Source: Bacillus pumilus (lineage in GTDB: Bacteria > Bacillota > Bacilli > Bacillales > Bacillaceae). Taken from it: a DNA stretch of 64,000 nt. The notes under the pieces are model-generated. The model was not told the origin of the DNA. It saw only the letters and a list, made by a program, of their open reading frames with translations, and did no database searches. The stretch lies in the NCBI RefSeq assembly GCF_003431975.1, contig NZ_CP027116.1, forward strand, positions 3,844,001 to 3,908,000, in the 5' to 3' direction. Position numbers and translations under genes: made by a program. This document shows positions 45,817 to 57,105 of the stretch, piece by piece (the first letter of the stretch is position 1; every line of letters starts with the position of its first letter).

Positions 45817-46998
45817 ATGAAACATTTATTATTGTCATCAGAAGAAAAAGTACAGTTGATTCAAAACTATCAACCAGGCGCTTTTTTCCTTGCTTCCCCT
45901 AAACGTACAATACTTGCAGAAGGGATTTTCCAGCATATTGAAACCAATCAACTCAATGAATTATCCACAAAAGTAGCGCACGTTCTTGAGACTGCCGAAC
46001 AAGCTGGTATTCAAGCACCCATTGTTGCTGGTGCTGTTCCGTTTGATCCGGCGCAACCCGTTCGTTTAAATGTGCCAATCCATGTACAGTTTAGTGATCC
46101 ACTCGAATTTCATCAAGGTGATGAGGAAACGGAAGTGACATCACCATCCTATGAGGTGACTCCTGTCCCTTCTCATGAAGTCTACATGAATGGTGTGAAA
46201 GAAGGGTTAGCTAAAATTGAAAAAGGAGAGCTTAGCAAAATCGTAATCTCTCGATCTCTCCATCTCAAATCAAATCAAGACATTCATACGAAAGCAATAC
46301 TCGAACGGCTGGCTCGTCATAATACAACTGGCTATACGTTTGCTGCAAATGTAGCTGACCCGGCATCTTCCCAAAAGCGCACACTTCTTGGGGCAAGCCC
46401 TGAGCTGCTTCTTTCAAAAACTGGTTCATCTGTGATGTCCAATCCACTCGCTGGTTCTCGGCCGCGCAGTTCAGATCCAATAGAAGACCAGCGCCGCCGC
46501 GATGAACTCCTTACTTCAGCGAAAGATCTACACGAGCATGCAGTGGTTGTCGAAGCTGTCACTAAAGCGCTTGCTCCTTACTGTCATAAGTTAGATGTGC
46601 CTGCATCACCATCCGTCATCCAAACAGAAACGATGTGGCATTTATCTACTGTCATAAAAGGTGAATTAGAAGATTCCAGTATATCCTCAATTGATTTAGC
46701 GTTGAGCCTTCATCCAACACCCGCAGTATGCGGAACACCTACAGCAGATGCACGTGAAGCAATCCAAGCGATTGAACCCTTCGATCGAGGATTTTTCACA
46801 GGAATGATCGGCTGGGCAGATGCACATGGTGATGGTGAATGGATTGTCACCATTCGTTGTGCAGAAGCTGAGGGTCAATCCCTTCGCCTCTTTGCTGGTG
46901 CAGGAGTGGTCAAAGGATCTAAGGCAGAAGAAGAGCTAGCCGAAACATCTGCAAAATTCAACACAATGCTTCGTGCGATGGGCATGCATCAGCTATAA
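45817..46998 (+). CDS. dhbC: DhbC, isochorismate synthase
   Basis: A 393-residue chorismate-binding enzyme that makes isochorismate for DHB. Family blocks are present: [29 protein letters not shown], and in the C-terminus [10 protein letters not shown] and GFFTGMIGW, with acidic Mg-binding residues in GEW and [11 protein letters not shown]. Length is close to B. subtilis DhbC. AAAGGAGG precedes the ATG. Confidence 0.95.
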   Translation: MKHLLLSSEEKVQLIQNYQPGAFFLASPKRTILAEGIFQHIETNQLNELSTKVAHVLETAEQAGIQAPIVAGAVPFDPAQPVRLNVPIHVQFSDPLEFHQGDEETEVTSPSYEVTPVPSHEVYMNGVKEGLAKIEKGELSKIVISRSLHLKSNQDIHTKAILERLARHNTTGYTFAANVADPASSQKRTLLGASPELLLSKTGSSVMSNPLAGSRPRSSDPIEDQRRRDELLTSAKDLHEHAVVVEAVTKALAPYCHKLDVPASPSVIQTETMWHLSTVIKGELEDSSISSIDLALSLHPTPAVCGTPTADAREAIQAIEPFDRGFFTGMIGWADAHGDGEWIVTIRCAEAEGQSLRLFAGAGVVKGSKAEEELAETSAKFNTMLRAMGMHQL

Positions 46999-47022
46999 AA
47001 ATACATAGGAGATGACAAAAAC

Positions 47023-48642
47023 ATGTTTGTTCAACCACCTACATGGCCTGAAGAATTTGTAAAACGCTACCGTGAAAACGGCTGTTGGCGTGGGGAAACC
47101 TTTGGCGGTATGCTTCGTGAACGCGCCTTATCGTTAGGGAATAAAACAGCGATTACATACGCTGATACGCACATGAGCTACCAAAAACTTGATGAGCGCG
47201 TCAGCAGTTTAGCCGCCGGTTTTCATCAGCTTGGAATTCAAAAGAGAAGTCGAGTTGTCGTGCAGCTTCCTAACATTCCTGCTTTTTTTGAAATCATTTT
47301 CGCTTTATTTCGAATCGGTGCTTTACCCGTCTTCTCACTGCCATCTCATAGAAGCAGCGAAATCACTTATTTTATTGAGTTTGCCGAAGCAGACGCATAT
47401 GTCATACCAGATATCCATGATGGCTTTGATTATCGATCACTCGCACGTCAAGTGAAAGAAAAGCTCCCCTCATTACCTCATGTCATTGTTGCAGGGAAGG
47501 CTGAGGAATTCCTTAACTTGGATGATCTGCGCAAGGACCCAGCACTTGATCCTCAAATTCATGTAGAGGCAAGCGATATTGCGTTTCTTCAGTTATCTGG
47601 AGGCAGCACAGGCCTTTCTAAGCTTATTCCTCGCACACATGATGACTATATTTATAGTCTTTGGAAAAGCAATGAGGTGTGCGAGCTCACACAAGATAGT
47701 GTGTATCTAGCTACACTTCCAGTTGCGCACAACTATCCATTAAGCTCGCCTGGAGTCCTTGGGACGTTATACGCAGGTGGAAGAGTCGTTCTTGCACCTG
47801 GATCAAGCCCTGATGTCGTCTTTCCACTCATCGAAAAAGAACGGGCAACTATTACCGCTGTCGTTCCACCTATTGCATTGATTTGGCTAGAAGCCGCTAC
47901 TCATCGATCAGATGACTTATCTAGTCTTGAGGTCTTACAAGTCGGTGGTGCTAAGTTAAGCGCTGAGGCAGCAAAAAGAGTGATGCCTACCCTTGGGTGT
48001 AAGTTACAGCAAGTTTTTGGCATGGCAGAAGGTCTGGTCAACTATACCAGATTGGATGATCCTGAACATGTCATTATTCATACACAAGGACGCCCGATGT
48101 CTGAATATGATGAGGTACTAGTGGTAGATGATGAGGACAAGCCCGTCCCGAATGAAGTGGCTGGACACCTTTTAACAAGAGGACCTTATACGATTCGCGG
48201 CTACTATAAAGCCGATGAACAAAACAAGAAAGCATTTACACCCGATGGCTTTTACAGAACAGGTGACATCGTGCGATTAACCAAAGAAGGAAATGTTGTA
48301 GTAGAAGGCAGAGACAAGGATCAAATCAATCGTGGTGGCGAAAAGGTTGCCGCTGAAGAAGTTGAAAATCATTTACTTGCGCATCCTGACATTCATGATG
48401 CCGCCATGGTGTCCATGCCAGATCCATTCCTAGGCGAACGCTCATGTGCCTTTGTTATTGCGAAAGGAAACAACAAGCCAGCACCACACGCCTTAAAGTC
48501 ATTTCTAAGAGAACGCGGGCTCGCTGCCTATAAAATTCCTGATCGCATTGAATGGATCGATGAGTTTCCACAAACAGGTGTAGGCAAAGTCAGTAAAAAA
48601 GCATTAAGAGAATTAGCTGCAATCAATACTGCCAACATATAA
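47023..48642 (+). CDS. dhbE: DhbE, 2,3-dihydroxybenzoate-AMP ligase
   Basis: A 539-residue stand-alone adenylation enzyme that activates DHB and loads it on the aryl carrier domain of DhbB. Core motifs: P-loop [16 protein letters not shown] (near 190), the aryl-acid [11 protein letters not shown] region with His-Asn (PVAHNYP), YRTGD (in FYRTGDIVR) and the catalytic Lys near the C-terminus in [10 protein letters not shown]. The length matches B. subtilis DhbE. GGAGATG precedes the ATG. Confidence 0.96.
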   Translation: MFVQPPTWPEEFVKRYRENGCWRGETFGGMLRERALSLGNKTAITYADTHMSYQKLDERVSSLAAGFHQLGIQKRSRVVVQLPNIPAFFEIIFALFRIGALPVFSLPSHRSSEITYFIEFAEADAYVIPDIHDGFDYRSLARQVKEKLPSLPHVIVAGKAEEFLNLDDLRKDPALDPQIHVEASDIAFLQLSGGSTGLSKLIPRTHDDYIYSLWKSNEVCELTQDSVYLATLPVAHNYPLSSPGVLGTLYAGGRVVLAPGSSPDVVFPLIEKERATITAVVPPIALIWLEAATHRSDDLSSLEVLQVGGAKLSAEAAKRVMPTLGCKLQQVFGMAEGLVNYTRLDDPEHVIIHTQGRPMSEYDEVLVVDDEDKPVPNEVAGHLLTRGPYTIRGYYKADEQNKKAFTPDGFYRTGDIVRLTKEGNVVVEGRDKDQINRGGEKVAAEEVENHLLAHPDIHDAAMVSMPDPFLGERSCAFVIAKGNNKPAPHALKSFLRERGLAAYKIPDRIEWIDEFPQTGVGKVSKKALRELAAINTANI

Positions 48643-48660
48643 ACAAGAGGAGTGAAAATC

Positions 48661-49569
48661 ATGGCAATCCCTACTATTCCTGCGTATTCAATGCCGAGCA
48701 CACAAGATTTACCCGAAAATAAGGTGAACTGGATACCAGATCCGAAACGTGCTGTTTTGCTGATACATGACATGCAGCAATATTTTTTAAATGCATTTCA
48801 GCAAGATGCATCACCGATTACAGAGTTAGTGCAGCATATTGAACAATTACGTGATACATGCAAGGAACTTGGCATTCCTGTCGTCTATACAGCTCAACCT
48901 GGTGACCAAGACCCGAAGGATCGTGCCTTATTAACAGATTTTTGGGGACCTGGACTTGGTGATGATGAAGCATTGACAAAAATCATTGATCAGCTTGCTC
49001 CATCTGAAGCAGATACAATGCTGACAAAATGGCGTTATAGCGCATTCAAAAAATCCAATTTTTTAGATATTCTTCAAGAAGGCGGGCGTGATCAATTAAT
49101 CATTACTGGCGTATATGCACATATTGGCTGTATGCTGACAGCCGCAGAAGCATTCATGCTCGATATTGAAACCTTTTTTGTCGCCGATGCGGTTGCTGAC
49201 TTTTCACTTAAGCATCACAAAATGGCGATGACCTATGCAGCTGAACGCTGTGCGGTCACCACCACAACAAACCAAATCATTCGTCGTTTAACAGGACAGG
49301 AAGCAGACAGTGATGAGCTATCCTTTGAAGCAATTGTTCACCAAGTAGCTGAGTATCTCCAAATCGAACCGAATGAAATACCGTTTGACGAGAATCTCGT
49401 CTACCTTGGGCTTGATTCTATTAGAATGATGAGCCTAGCGGAAAAGTGGAGACAGCAAGGCGCGACAGTCAATTTCATTGAGCTCGCAGCAAATCCAACG
49501 CTCACGTCTTGGCGAGCTCTTCTTTTCCCAGAAAAACGACCATCTATCCCAAATATCGATTACTTGTAA
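48661..49569 (+). CDS. dhbB: DhbB, isochorismatase with aryl carrier domain
   Basis: A 302-residue bifunctional protein. The N-terminal 210 residues are an isochorismatase-fold hydrolase (LIHDMQQYFLNAF with catalytic Asp, Lys in TKWRYSAF, Cys-like GVYAHIGCML), which makes 2,3-dihydro-DHB. The C-terminal aryl carrier domain has the phosphopantetheine Ser at about residue 253 in LGLDSIRM. Start is ATG 48661 after GAGGAG; an upstream ATG at 48652 lies within that site. DHB loaded here is passed to DhbF. Confidence 0.95.
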   Translation: MAIPTIPAYSMPSTQDLPENKVNWIPDPKRAVLLIHDMQQYFLNAFQQDASPITELVQHIEQLRDTCKELGIPVVYTAQPGDQDPKDRALLTDFWGPGLGDDEALTKIIDQLAPSEADTMLTKWRYSAFKKSNFLDILQEGGRDQLIITGVYAHIGCMLTAAEAFMLDIETFFVADAVADFSLKHHKMAMTYAAERCAVTTTTNQIIRRLTGQEADSDELSFEAIVHQVAEYLQIEPNEIPFDENLVYLGLDSIRMMSLAEKWRQQGATVNFIELAANPTLTSWRALLFPEKRPSIPNIDYL

Positions 49570-49584
49570 AGGAGGTATAGACCC

Positions 49585-52500
49585 TTGTCGATCCAGTCAG
49601 TCGATTCATTCCCACTAACCGGTGCCCAATCAGGCATTTGGTATGCGCAGCAGCTTGATCCATCTAATCCTATTTTCAATACAGCTGAGTATATAGATAT
49701 TAAAGGTCCCATTGATCCCGTACACTTTGAAGCAGCCATTAGAAAAACTGTCTTAGAAGCAGATTCATTGTATATGCGCTTCGTTGAGGATACTGACGGT
49801 CCAAAGCAATGGTTGACACCTAAGAAAGAGGTTCCATTTCAATATATCAATTTACAAAATGAAAAACAGCCGCTTGATGCGGCTAAAGCATGGATGAAGA
49901 CAGATCTTTCAACACCAGTCTTTTTAGAGAAAGATGTATTTTTTCGTGAAGTACTTTTTCAAATTGCTGACGACCGATTTATCTGGTATCAGCGCATTCA
50001 TCACATTGCCATTGATGGATTCGCTTTTTCGCTCATTGCACGCCGTGTTGCTGAGGTTTATTCATCTCTATCGAAAGGGACACCTGTGCCTCCTCAAACA
50101 TTTGGTGCCTTACATGATGTAGTCCAAGAAGAAATCACTTATCAACAGTCCAAACAATATGAAGATGATCGAGCATTTTGGAAAAATCGTTTTGCTGATC
50201 AATCTGAAATTGTCAGCCTTGCAGAGCTGGCCCCAAGAACGTCGGATCATTTTATTCGAAAAACGGCTAGATACGATGCCGAAAAGGTATGCAAAATGAA
50301 AAAAAATGCTCAAGCTTTCGGTGGTACGTGGCATGAAATGATTCTTGCGGCATCCGCACTATATATGCATCGTATGACTGGTGCACATGATATTGTTTTA
50401 GGATTACCTGTTATGATGCGCCTTGGATCGTGCGCCTTACAAACACCCGGAATGGTCATGAACCTGGTACCACTACGTGTAACATGCAAACCAGAAATGA
50501 CGCTCTCAGCACTTGTTCGTCAAGTATCTGATGAACTGAAAGCCATTCGGCCTCATCAAAGGTATCGTCACGAAGACATGCGAAGAGACTTTAAGCTCAT
50601 CGGAAGAAATCAACGATTATTCGGTCCACAGATCAATATCATGCCATTTGATTATGATCTCATGTTCGACCAGAGCATGGGTCAAGCGCATAATCTTTCA
50701 GCAGGACCGGTAGATGATTTATCGATCAACATATACGACCGCGCAGATGGGAACGGATTTCAAATCGACTTTGATGCAAACCCTTCCGTTTACAAAGAGA
50801 CAGTCGTTGACGCTCATCAGCATCGTTTTCTTCAATTGTTGGAGGAAATAACCGGACTAGAGCAAGATCAGACAATCAGTCAATTCAACCTTCTTTTGTC
50901 TGAAGAAAAAGAGACCATACTCAAGCACTGGAATGATACAAAACGAGAATTACCAAAAGAATCTTTACGGGAACTATTTGAAAAACAAGTCAGCAAAACG
51001 CCACACGCAAAAGCATTACAGTTTGACGAAATCATTTTGACCTACGAAGAGTTGAATCAGCGGGCAAATCAATTAGCTCATTATTTGAAAAAGTATGGCA
51101 TTGGACCAGAACAATTTGTCGCAATGGCTTTGCCTCGGTCCATCGATATGGTCGTAAGTCTATTAGCCGTTGTGAAAACGGGAGCCGCTTATCTGCCATT
51201 AGACCCTGATTACCCTAACGATCGAGTCGCCTATATGCTAGATGATGCCAAGCCGGCATGCTTGCTTACAGTCAAAGAGATAGCAGACCGTTTGGACCAT
51301 CCACATATCATTCAACTGGATGATTCAACGACTCATCAGGAGATAGCTGGCAGTCCGCATCTTAATCCGACTTGGAGTGAAGGCTCCCCGCATCACCCGG
51401 CTTACATCCTCTACACGTCAGGATCGACGGGCAAACCAAAGGGTGTTGTTGTAACAAAACGAAATGTGATCAACTTTATATTGTCTATGCAAGATTCATT
51501 TTTATTAGATCAAGGAGACCAGCTTTTAGCGGTAACGACCATTGCCTTTGATATTTCTGGGCTGGAAATGTTCCTACCGCTTTTACATGGGGCTGCTCTT
51601 TTATTAGCAAAAAAAGAAACCATACAAGAGCCAGCAAAGCTTTCAGATATGATTCGTTCTCATCATGTCACAATCATGCAGGCTACACCAACCTTGTGGC
51701 ATGCACTAGCAGATGAATACCCTGACGTGATAACAGGTATGCGTGTTCTTGTTGGAGGAGAAGCACTCCCTGCCTCCCTTTTGCACACATTGCAATCTCT
51801 TCAATGCGACATTACCAATTTGTACGGACCTACAGAGACGACGATCTGGTCTACGTTGGAAAATGTCACAGCACATCGAGAGAATAGTGGGCCGGCGATT
51901 GGTAAACCCATTTGGAATACGAGCATTTACATTTTAGATGAAGGACTAAACCCAGTCCCAGCAGGATCAATCGGTGAACTTTATATTGCAGGTGAAGGAG
52001 TATCTAGAGGATATCTTGGACGATATGATTTAACGGCTGAACGATTTGTCGCTAATCCATTCGGTACAAAAGGCATGAGAATGTATCGTACTGGTGATTT
52101 AGCCAGATGGCGTGAGAATGGTTCGATTGATTATATCAGCCGTGCTGATCATCAAATTAAAATTCGCGGCTTCCGTATTGAACTAGGTGAAGTTGAAACA
52201 GTCATTATGCAACACCCAGCCATAAAGCATACATCTGTTATCGTTCGTGAGGATCAACCTGGACAACAGCTGCTTTGTGCGTATGTTGTGCTGACAGACG
52301 GCTCTTCTCTTCATCCTTCAGAGCTTAGGCAGTTTGTGGCTGCGTTACTTCCAGATTACATGGTGCCTTCTGCTGTTACCCTTTTGCCAGAACTTCCACT
52401 TACACCAAACGGAAAAATAGATCGCAAAGCATTACCAGCACCAAATATGTCTTTAGTTAGTTCAGATCGTACACCTAGAACACCTCAAGAAGACATGTTA

Positions 52501-55500
52501 TGTAGTTTATTCGCAGAAACACTTGGCCTATCTCAAACTGGCATAGATGATAGTTTCTTTGACTTAGGCGGACATTCTTTACTCGCCGCTCGTCTGCTTA
52601 GACGTATACGCGATACATTTGGTGCGGACCTAAGCATGAGTACCATTTTTGAATCACCTCGAGTTGCTGAGCTTGCGCAGCACTTGGACAAAGCGAAGGA
52701 CATTCGGCCGCCGCTTCAGGTAGAAAATAAGCCAGATGAGATTCCGTTATCCTTTGCCCAGAAACGGCTCTGGTTCCTTCATTGCCTAGAAGGACCAAGT
52801 CCAACTTACAATATTCCACTTGTCATTCAACTGACAGGTACACTAGATCAAAAAGCTCTAATTGGTGCATTAGCAGATATCAGTGAAAAACATGAAACCC
52901 TTAGAACCATTTTTCCAAATAAGAACGGCATGCCAAGACAGGTTATTTTACACCCGAAACGTGTTCAGCCTGAACTCCATGTCACAGCTTCAAGCGATCA
53001 ACAAATTGAGAATCAGTTAAACGAAGCCATTCGCTATAGCTTTAAGATTGAAGAAGAACCTGCACTGAGAGCTGAATTATTCATGCTCGATGCAAACCGA
53101 TCCGTACTGCTGCTATTGTTACATCACATTGCTGGTGACGGCTGGTCACTTGCACCATTGACACGAGACTTAACTACTGCTTATGAAGCTCGTATTCAAG
53201 GGAAATCAATCTCATTGCCAGCCGAGCCTATTCAATATGCTGACTATGCTATTTGGCAGCAGAAACTGTTGGGCAGTGAGAAAGAGACGGATAGTCTATT
53301 TGCTAAGCAACTCAGCTATTGGACAGGTGCTTTACATGACCTGCCTGAAGAACTGGAGCTTCCCTATGACTACCCGCGTCCACAGGAAGGAAGCTTTAAC
53401 GGTGCTACGATCGACTTTACGATTGAGCCCGCTTTACACCAGCTCCTCCTTGAACTTGCAAAGCAGCATCAGGTGAGCTTGTTCATGGTGCTTCAAGCAT
53501 CACTTGCAGCATTACTGACACGCCTTGGGGCGGGTACAGATATCCCCATCGGCAGCCCAATTGCTGGACGGAATGACGATGCACTTGACGACATTGTCGG
53601 ATTGTTTGTGAACACACTAGTATTACGTACAAATACAGCTGGTAATCCAACCTTTAGTGAGCTATTGAATCGAGTGCGCGACGTTGACTTAGCAGCTTAT
53701 GAGCATCAGGATCTGCCATTTGAACGACTAGTGGAAATCCTAAATCCAACCCGCTCCAGATCACGCAATCCATTGTTCCAAGTCATGCTTGCCTTCCAAA
53801 ATACACCGAAGGCGGAAATGAAGCTGACACAACTTGATTCAGATCTCTACGTAAAACCAGTAGGGTCAGCTAAATTTGATCTGACCATCGAATTGACAGA
53901 ACAAAGAACTGAAACTGGATCAGCAGCAGGATTAACAGGATTGTTTGAATTCAGCACAGATGTATTTAAACAAAGTAGCGTTCGAGCAATCGCTGACAGA
54001 ATGAAGCGCTTTTTAACAGAGGTAGCTGAGCGCCCTCATCTGCCAATTGGTCAAGTGAACATTTTATCAGATCAAGAACGACAAACATTTATACCTGACA
54101 AAAAAACATTCACTCAGTCAGACCAATCACCTAGTCTCCCAGCCTTATTTGAAAAAACGGCGCAGCAATTCCCTGATCGAGTAGCTGTAACGGATGGCAA
54201 GAGACAGCTTACCTATCAAGAGTTAAACAACAAAGCCAATCGTCTTGCTCATTTATTAATAGAAAGAGGCGTTGGACCAGAACAGTTCGTTGCACTTGCT
54301 CTGCCTAGGTCAATCGATATGCTCGTAAGTTTATTAGCCGTTCATAAAGCAGGCGCAGCCTATGTTCCGCTTGATCCTGACTATCCAGCAGACAGACTGG
54401 CATACATGATACAAGATGCCAAACCAGTTTGCAGCATCACAACAAAAGCAGCTGCATTACATCTCCCTGCTGATTGCGATTTGATTTTGTTAGACGAAAA
54501 AGAAACGATTGATCAATTGCTGACTACGCCAAATCACAATCCAGCTGATGTAAACAGAATTGAGCCGCTATCTTCTCTGCATCCGGCCTATATTATTTAT
54601 ACGTCCGGTTCTACAGGGAAACCAAAAGGAGTGGTTATTCCACACCAAAATGTCATCCGTCTTCTGACATCTACTGAACATTGGTTCCATTTTGATGAAG
54701 AAGATGTTTGGACAATGTTTCATTCGTATGCCTTTGATTTTTCAGTATGGGAAATTTGGGGGCCACTTTTGTATGGCGGTCGACTTGTCATTGTTCCTCA
54801 TACCATCTCTCGCTCTCCAGAAGAGATGCTGCAACTTCTAGTCGAAGAAGGTGTGACTGTGCTTAATCAAACACCTTCTGCCTTCTATCAGCTCATGCAG
54901 ATAGACAAGGAACAACAAACACTTGGTCAAGCATTATCACTCCGCTATGTCATCTTTGGCGGTGAAGCATTAGAGCTTAGCAGATTAGAAGATTGGTACA
55001 GCCGTCACTCAGACTGCAAGCCAAAGCTAATTAACATGTACGGCATTACAGAAACCACCGTTCACGTTACGTACAATGTACTCAATCGAGACATGATTGC
55101 AAAGAAATCTAGCAGCTTAATAGGCGAACCGATTCCTGATTTACACGTGTACGTACTAGATGAATACCTACAACCTGTTCCACCTGGGACGACAGGTGAA
55201 ATGTATGTAGCTGGAGCTGGTTTAGCAAGAGGTTATCTAGGCAGGCCTGACCTGACCTCAGATCGATTCCCCGCCGATCCTTATGGAGCACCTGGCACAA
55301 GAATGTATCGTACAGGCGACCTCGCTCGCTGGACAGAAGAAGGGGCACTAGATTACATTGGCAGAGCTGATCATCAAATTAAAATACGCGGGTTTAGGAT
55401 TGAACTTGGAGAAATCGAAGCTGTTCTGGCACGCCATGATGAAGTTGCACAAGTTGCCGTCATTTTGCGAGAGGATCAACCTGGTGACAAACGCTTAGTC

Positions 55501-56733
55501 GCATACATCGTCACAACTGAAGAAGACCGTTTCGATATAGAGACCCTTCGCCATTTTGCGTCAGCCAGTCTTCCTGATTACATGGTGCCTGCGGCTTATG
55601 TACAGATTGATACGATGCCACTTACAGCAAACGGGAAGCTTGATCAAAAATCACTACCGGCACCTCAATTGCATATACAGCAAACGGATGGCCGCGGCCC
55701 AAGAAACCCGAAAGAGGAAGTTCTATGCCACCTCTTTGAAGAGGTGCTTGATTTGCCAAAAATCAGCATTGACGATCGCTTTTTTGATATTGGCGGGCAC
55801 TCATTACTTGCGGTTCGTTTAATCAGCCGCATTCGTGATGCACTTGGTGTCAAACTAAGCATCGGAACGTTGTTTGAAGCACCGAACGTTGCAAGCTTGG
55901 CAGAGAAACTAGAAACAGGAAGCGATGAAAACGCACTAGAAATCCTGCTGCCGCTACGAACAAATGGAGACAGATATCCTCTCTTCTGTGTTCACCCAGC
56001 AGGTGGTCTTAGCTGGTGCTATGCAGGTCTCTTGAATACATTAGAGAAAGACATCCCTATTTATGGATTACAAGCACGAGGAATCGCAAGAAAAGATGAC
56101 TACCCGCACACACTAGATGATATGGCTGCGGATTATATCAAGCATATCCGAACGATTCAACCAAAAGGCCCTTATCATCTTCTTGGCTGGTCACTCGGCG
56201 GAAACGTTGTACAAGCAATGGCTACTCAACTCCAGCAGCAAGGTGAAGAAATCGCTCTCGTTGCGATGCTGGATGCCTATCCAAACCATTTCTTACCGAT
56301 TAAAGAAGCACCTGATGAAGAAGAAGCACTAATCGCGCTTCTTGCACTCGGCGGTTATGATCCAGATACCTTAACAGGTGAACCACTCACGATGAAAAGT
56401 GCCGTCGACATTTTGAAGAAAGACGGCAGTGCACTAGCAAGCTTAAGTGAAGATGCTATTAGAAATCTAAAAGAAACCTATGTCAATTCAGTTCGATTGC
56501 TCGGAGAATATCAGCCAAAAGCTTATCATGGGGACATATTATTCTTTAGATCTACCATTATCCCAGATTGGTTTACACCAATTGATCCAGAAGCATGGGC
56601 ACCTTACATCAATGGAACAATTGAACAGCATGACATTCATTGCCGGCACAAAGACATGTGCCAGCCTAAACCCCTAGCAGAAATTGGTGTCATCTTAGAC
56701 AACGCTCTGCATCGGGTCAAACAAAAGCACTAA
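49585..56733 (+). CDS. dhbF: DhbF, bacillibactin nonribosomal peptide synthetase
   Basis: A 2382-residue dimodular NRPS with order C1-A1-PCP1-C2-A2-PCP2-TE. C1 has HHIAIDG (139-145), C2 HHIAGDG (1180-1186). A1 and A2 have YTSGSTGKPKG at 610-620 and 1672-1682. PCP serines are in DLGGHSLL (Ser998) and DIGGHSLL (Ser2073). The thioesterase has GWSLGG with Ser2203. Reading the ten-residue code, A1 gives D-I-L-Q-L-G-L-I-W (Gly) and A2 D-F-W-N-I-G-M-V-H (Thr), so DHB-Gly-Thr is assembled three times and cyclised by TE to bacillibactin. It starts with TTG after AAAGGAGG, as in B. subtilis. Confidence 0.96.
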   Translation: MSIQSVDSFPLTGAQSGIWYAQQLDPSNPIFNTAEYIDIKGPIDPVHFEAAIRKTVLEADSLYMRFVEDTDGPKQWLTPKKEVPFQYINLQNEKQPLDAAKAWMKTDLSTPVFLEKDVFFREVLFQIADDRFIWYQRIHHIAIDGFAFSLIARRVAEVYSSLSKGTPVPPQTFGALHDVVQEEITYQQSKQYEDDRAFWKNRFADQSEIVSLAELAPRTSDHFIRKTARYDAEKVCKMKKNAQAFGGTWHEMILAASALYMHRMTGAHDIVLGLPVMMRLGSCALQTPGMVMNLVPLRVTCKPEMTLSALVRQVSDELKAIRPHQRYRHEDMRRDFKLIGRNQRLFGPQINIMPFDYDLMFDQSMGQAHNLSAGPVDDLSINIYDRADGNGFQIDFDANPSVYKETVVDAHQHRFLQLLEEITGLEQDQTISQFNLLLSEEKETILKHWNDTKRELPKESLRELFEKQVSKTPHAKALQFDEIILTYEELNQRANQLAHYLKKYGIGPEQFVAMALPRSIDMVVSLLAVVKTGAAYLPLDPDYPNDRVAYMLDDAKPACLLTVKEIADRLDHPHIIQLDDSTTHQEIAGSPHLNPTWSEGSPHHPAYILYTSGSTGKPKGVVVTKRNVINFILSMQDSFLLDQGDQLLAVTTIAFDISGLEMFLPLLHGAALLLAKKETIQEPAKLSDMIRSHHVTIMQATPTLWHALADEYPDVITGMRVLVGGEALPASLLHTLQSLQCDITNLYGPTETTIWSTLENVTAHRENSGPAIGKPIWNTSIYILDEGLNPVPAGSIGELYIAGEGVSRGYLGRYDLTAERFVANPFGTKGMRMYRTGDLARWRENGSIDYISRADHQIKIRGFRIELGEVETVIMQHPAIKHTSVIVREDQPGQQLLCAYVVLTDGSSLHPSELRQFVAALLPDYMVPSAVTLLPELPLTPNGKIDRKALPAPNMSLVSSDRTPRTPQEDMLCSLFAETLGLSQTGIDDSFFDLGGHSLLAARLLRRIRDTFGADLSMSTIFESPRVAELAQHLDKAKDIRPPLQVENKPDEIPLSFAQKRLWFLHCLEGPSPTYNIPLVIQLTGTLDQKALIGALADISEKHETLRTIFPNKNGMPRQVILHPKRVQPELHVTASSDQQIENQLNEAIRYSFKIEEEPALRAELFMLDANRSVLLLLLHHIAGDGWSLAPLTRDLTTAYEARIQGKSISLPAEPIQYADYAIWQQKLLGSEKETDSLFAKQLSYWTGALHDLPEELELPYDYPRPQEGSFNGATIDFTIEPALHQLLLELAKQHQVSLFMVLQASLAALLTRLGAGTDIPIGSPIAGRNDDALDDIVGLFVNTLVLRTNTAGNPTFSELLNRVRDVDLAAYEHQDLPFERLVEILNPTRSRSRNPLFQVMLAFQNTPKAEMKLTQLDSDLYVKPVGSAKFDLTIELTEQRTETGSAAGLTGLFEFSTDVFKQSSVRAIADRMKRFLTEVAERPHLPIGQVNILSDQERQTFIPDKKTFTQSDQSPSLPALFEKTAQQFPDRVAVTDGKRQLTYQELNNKANRLAHLLIERGVGPEQFVALALPRSIDMLVSLLAVHKAGAAYVPLDPDYPADRLAYMIQDAKPVCSITTKAAALHLPADCDLILLDEKETIDQLLTTPNHNPADVNRIEPLSSLHPAYIIYTSGSTGKPKGVVIPHQNVIRLLTSTEHWFHFDEEDVWTMFHSYAFDFSVWEIWGPLLYGGRLVIVPHTISRSPEEMLQLLVEEGVTVLNQTPSAFYQLMQIDKEQQTLGQALSLRYVIFGGEALELSRLEDWYSRHSDCKPKLINMYGITETTVHVTYNVLNRDMIAKKSSSLIGEPIPDLHVYVLDEYLQPVPPGTTGEMYVAGAGLARGYLGRPDLTSDRFPADPYGAPGTRMYRTGDLARWTEEGALDYIGRADHQIKIRGFRIELGEIEAVLARHDEVAQVAVILREDQPGDKRLVAYIVTTEEDRFDIETLRHFASASLPDYMVPAAYVQIDTMPLTANGKLDQKSLPAPQLHIQQTDGRGPRNPKEEVLCHLFEEVLDLPKISIDDRFFDIGGHSLLAVRLISRIRDALGVKLSIGTLFEAPNVASLAEKLETGSDENALEILLPLRTNGDRYPLFCVHPAGGLSWCYAGLLNTLEKDIPIYGLQARGIARKDDYPHTLDDMAADYIKHIRTIQPKGPYHLLGWSLGGNVVQAMATQLQQQGEEIALVAMLDAYPNHFLPIKEAPDEEEALIALLALGGYDPDTLTGEPLTMKSAVDILKKDGSALASLSEDAIRNLKETYVNSVRLLGEYQPKAYHGDILFFRSTIIPDWFTPIDPEAWAPYINGTIEQHDIHCRHKDMCQPKPLAEIGVILDNALHRVKQKH

Positions 56734-56753
56734 GAATAAAGGAGAGATGACAA

Positions 56754-56981
56754 ATGACAAATCCCTTTGATCGTGAAGACGGTGTATTTCTTGTGCTTGT
56801 CAATGAACAAGGACAGCATTCACTTTGGCCCTCATTTGCATCAATACCAGATGGATGGGAAAAGGTCTTTGGTGAAGACACTAGAAATGCCTGCATCGAT
56901 TACATCCAAACACACTGGCAGGACTTACGGCCATTAAACTTAAGAAAAGAACCTGCCCTAGCACATGAAAATACGGAATAA
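56754..56981 (+). CDS. MbtH-family protein
   Basis: A 75-residue MbtH-like accessory protein that stabilises and activates NRPS adenylation domains. The family signature is N-x-E-x-Q-x-S-x-W-P ([12 protein letters not shown]) with the later W of GWEKVF and the YI/WQDLRP region. It starts 20 nt after dhbF, in the same operon, so it probably serves DhbF. A strong terminator follows immediately. Confidence 0.95.
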   Translation: MTNPFDREDGVFLVLVNEQGQHSLWPSFASIPDGWEKVFGEDTRNACIDYIQTHWQDLRPLNLRKEPALAHENTE

Positions 56982-56987
56982 ATCATC

Positions 56988-57018
56988 GCACCCTGATCTC
57001 ACTCAGGGTGCTTTTTTA
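56988..57018 (+). terminator. Terminator of the bacillibactin synthesis operon
   Basis: GCACCCTGA pairs with TCAGGGTGC around TCTCAC, then TTTTTT. Confidence 0.92.
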
Positions 57019-57066
57019 ACAGAATAAACATCACCATCTTTCCAGCTCTTTCTGCTACAATTTAAT

Positions 57067-57081
57067 TGAGAATGTTTATCA
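57067..57081 (+). promoter_or_regulatory. btr: Fur box upstream of btr
   Basis: TGAGAATGTTTATCA differs by two bases from the consensus TGATAATNATTATCA. It lies 24 nt before the btr start, so iron-loaded Fur should repress btr. Confidence 0.8.
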
Positions 57082-57105
57082 ACCAATAAGAGATCAGGTG
57101 GTTTT

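Noticed and set aside
45961..45969. TTATCCACA, an exact DnaA box in dhbC
   Set aside because: A single isolated box in coding DNA with no neighbours is expected by chance at this length.
46332..46562. Minus-strand frames within dhbC
   Set aside because: They are shadows of the dhbC coding sequence, with no ribosome binding site.
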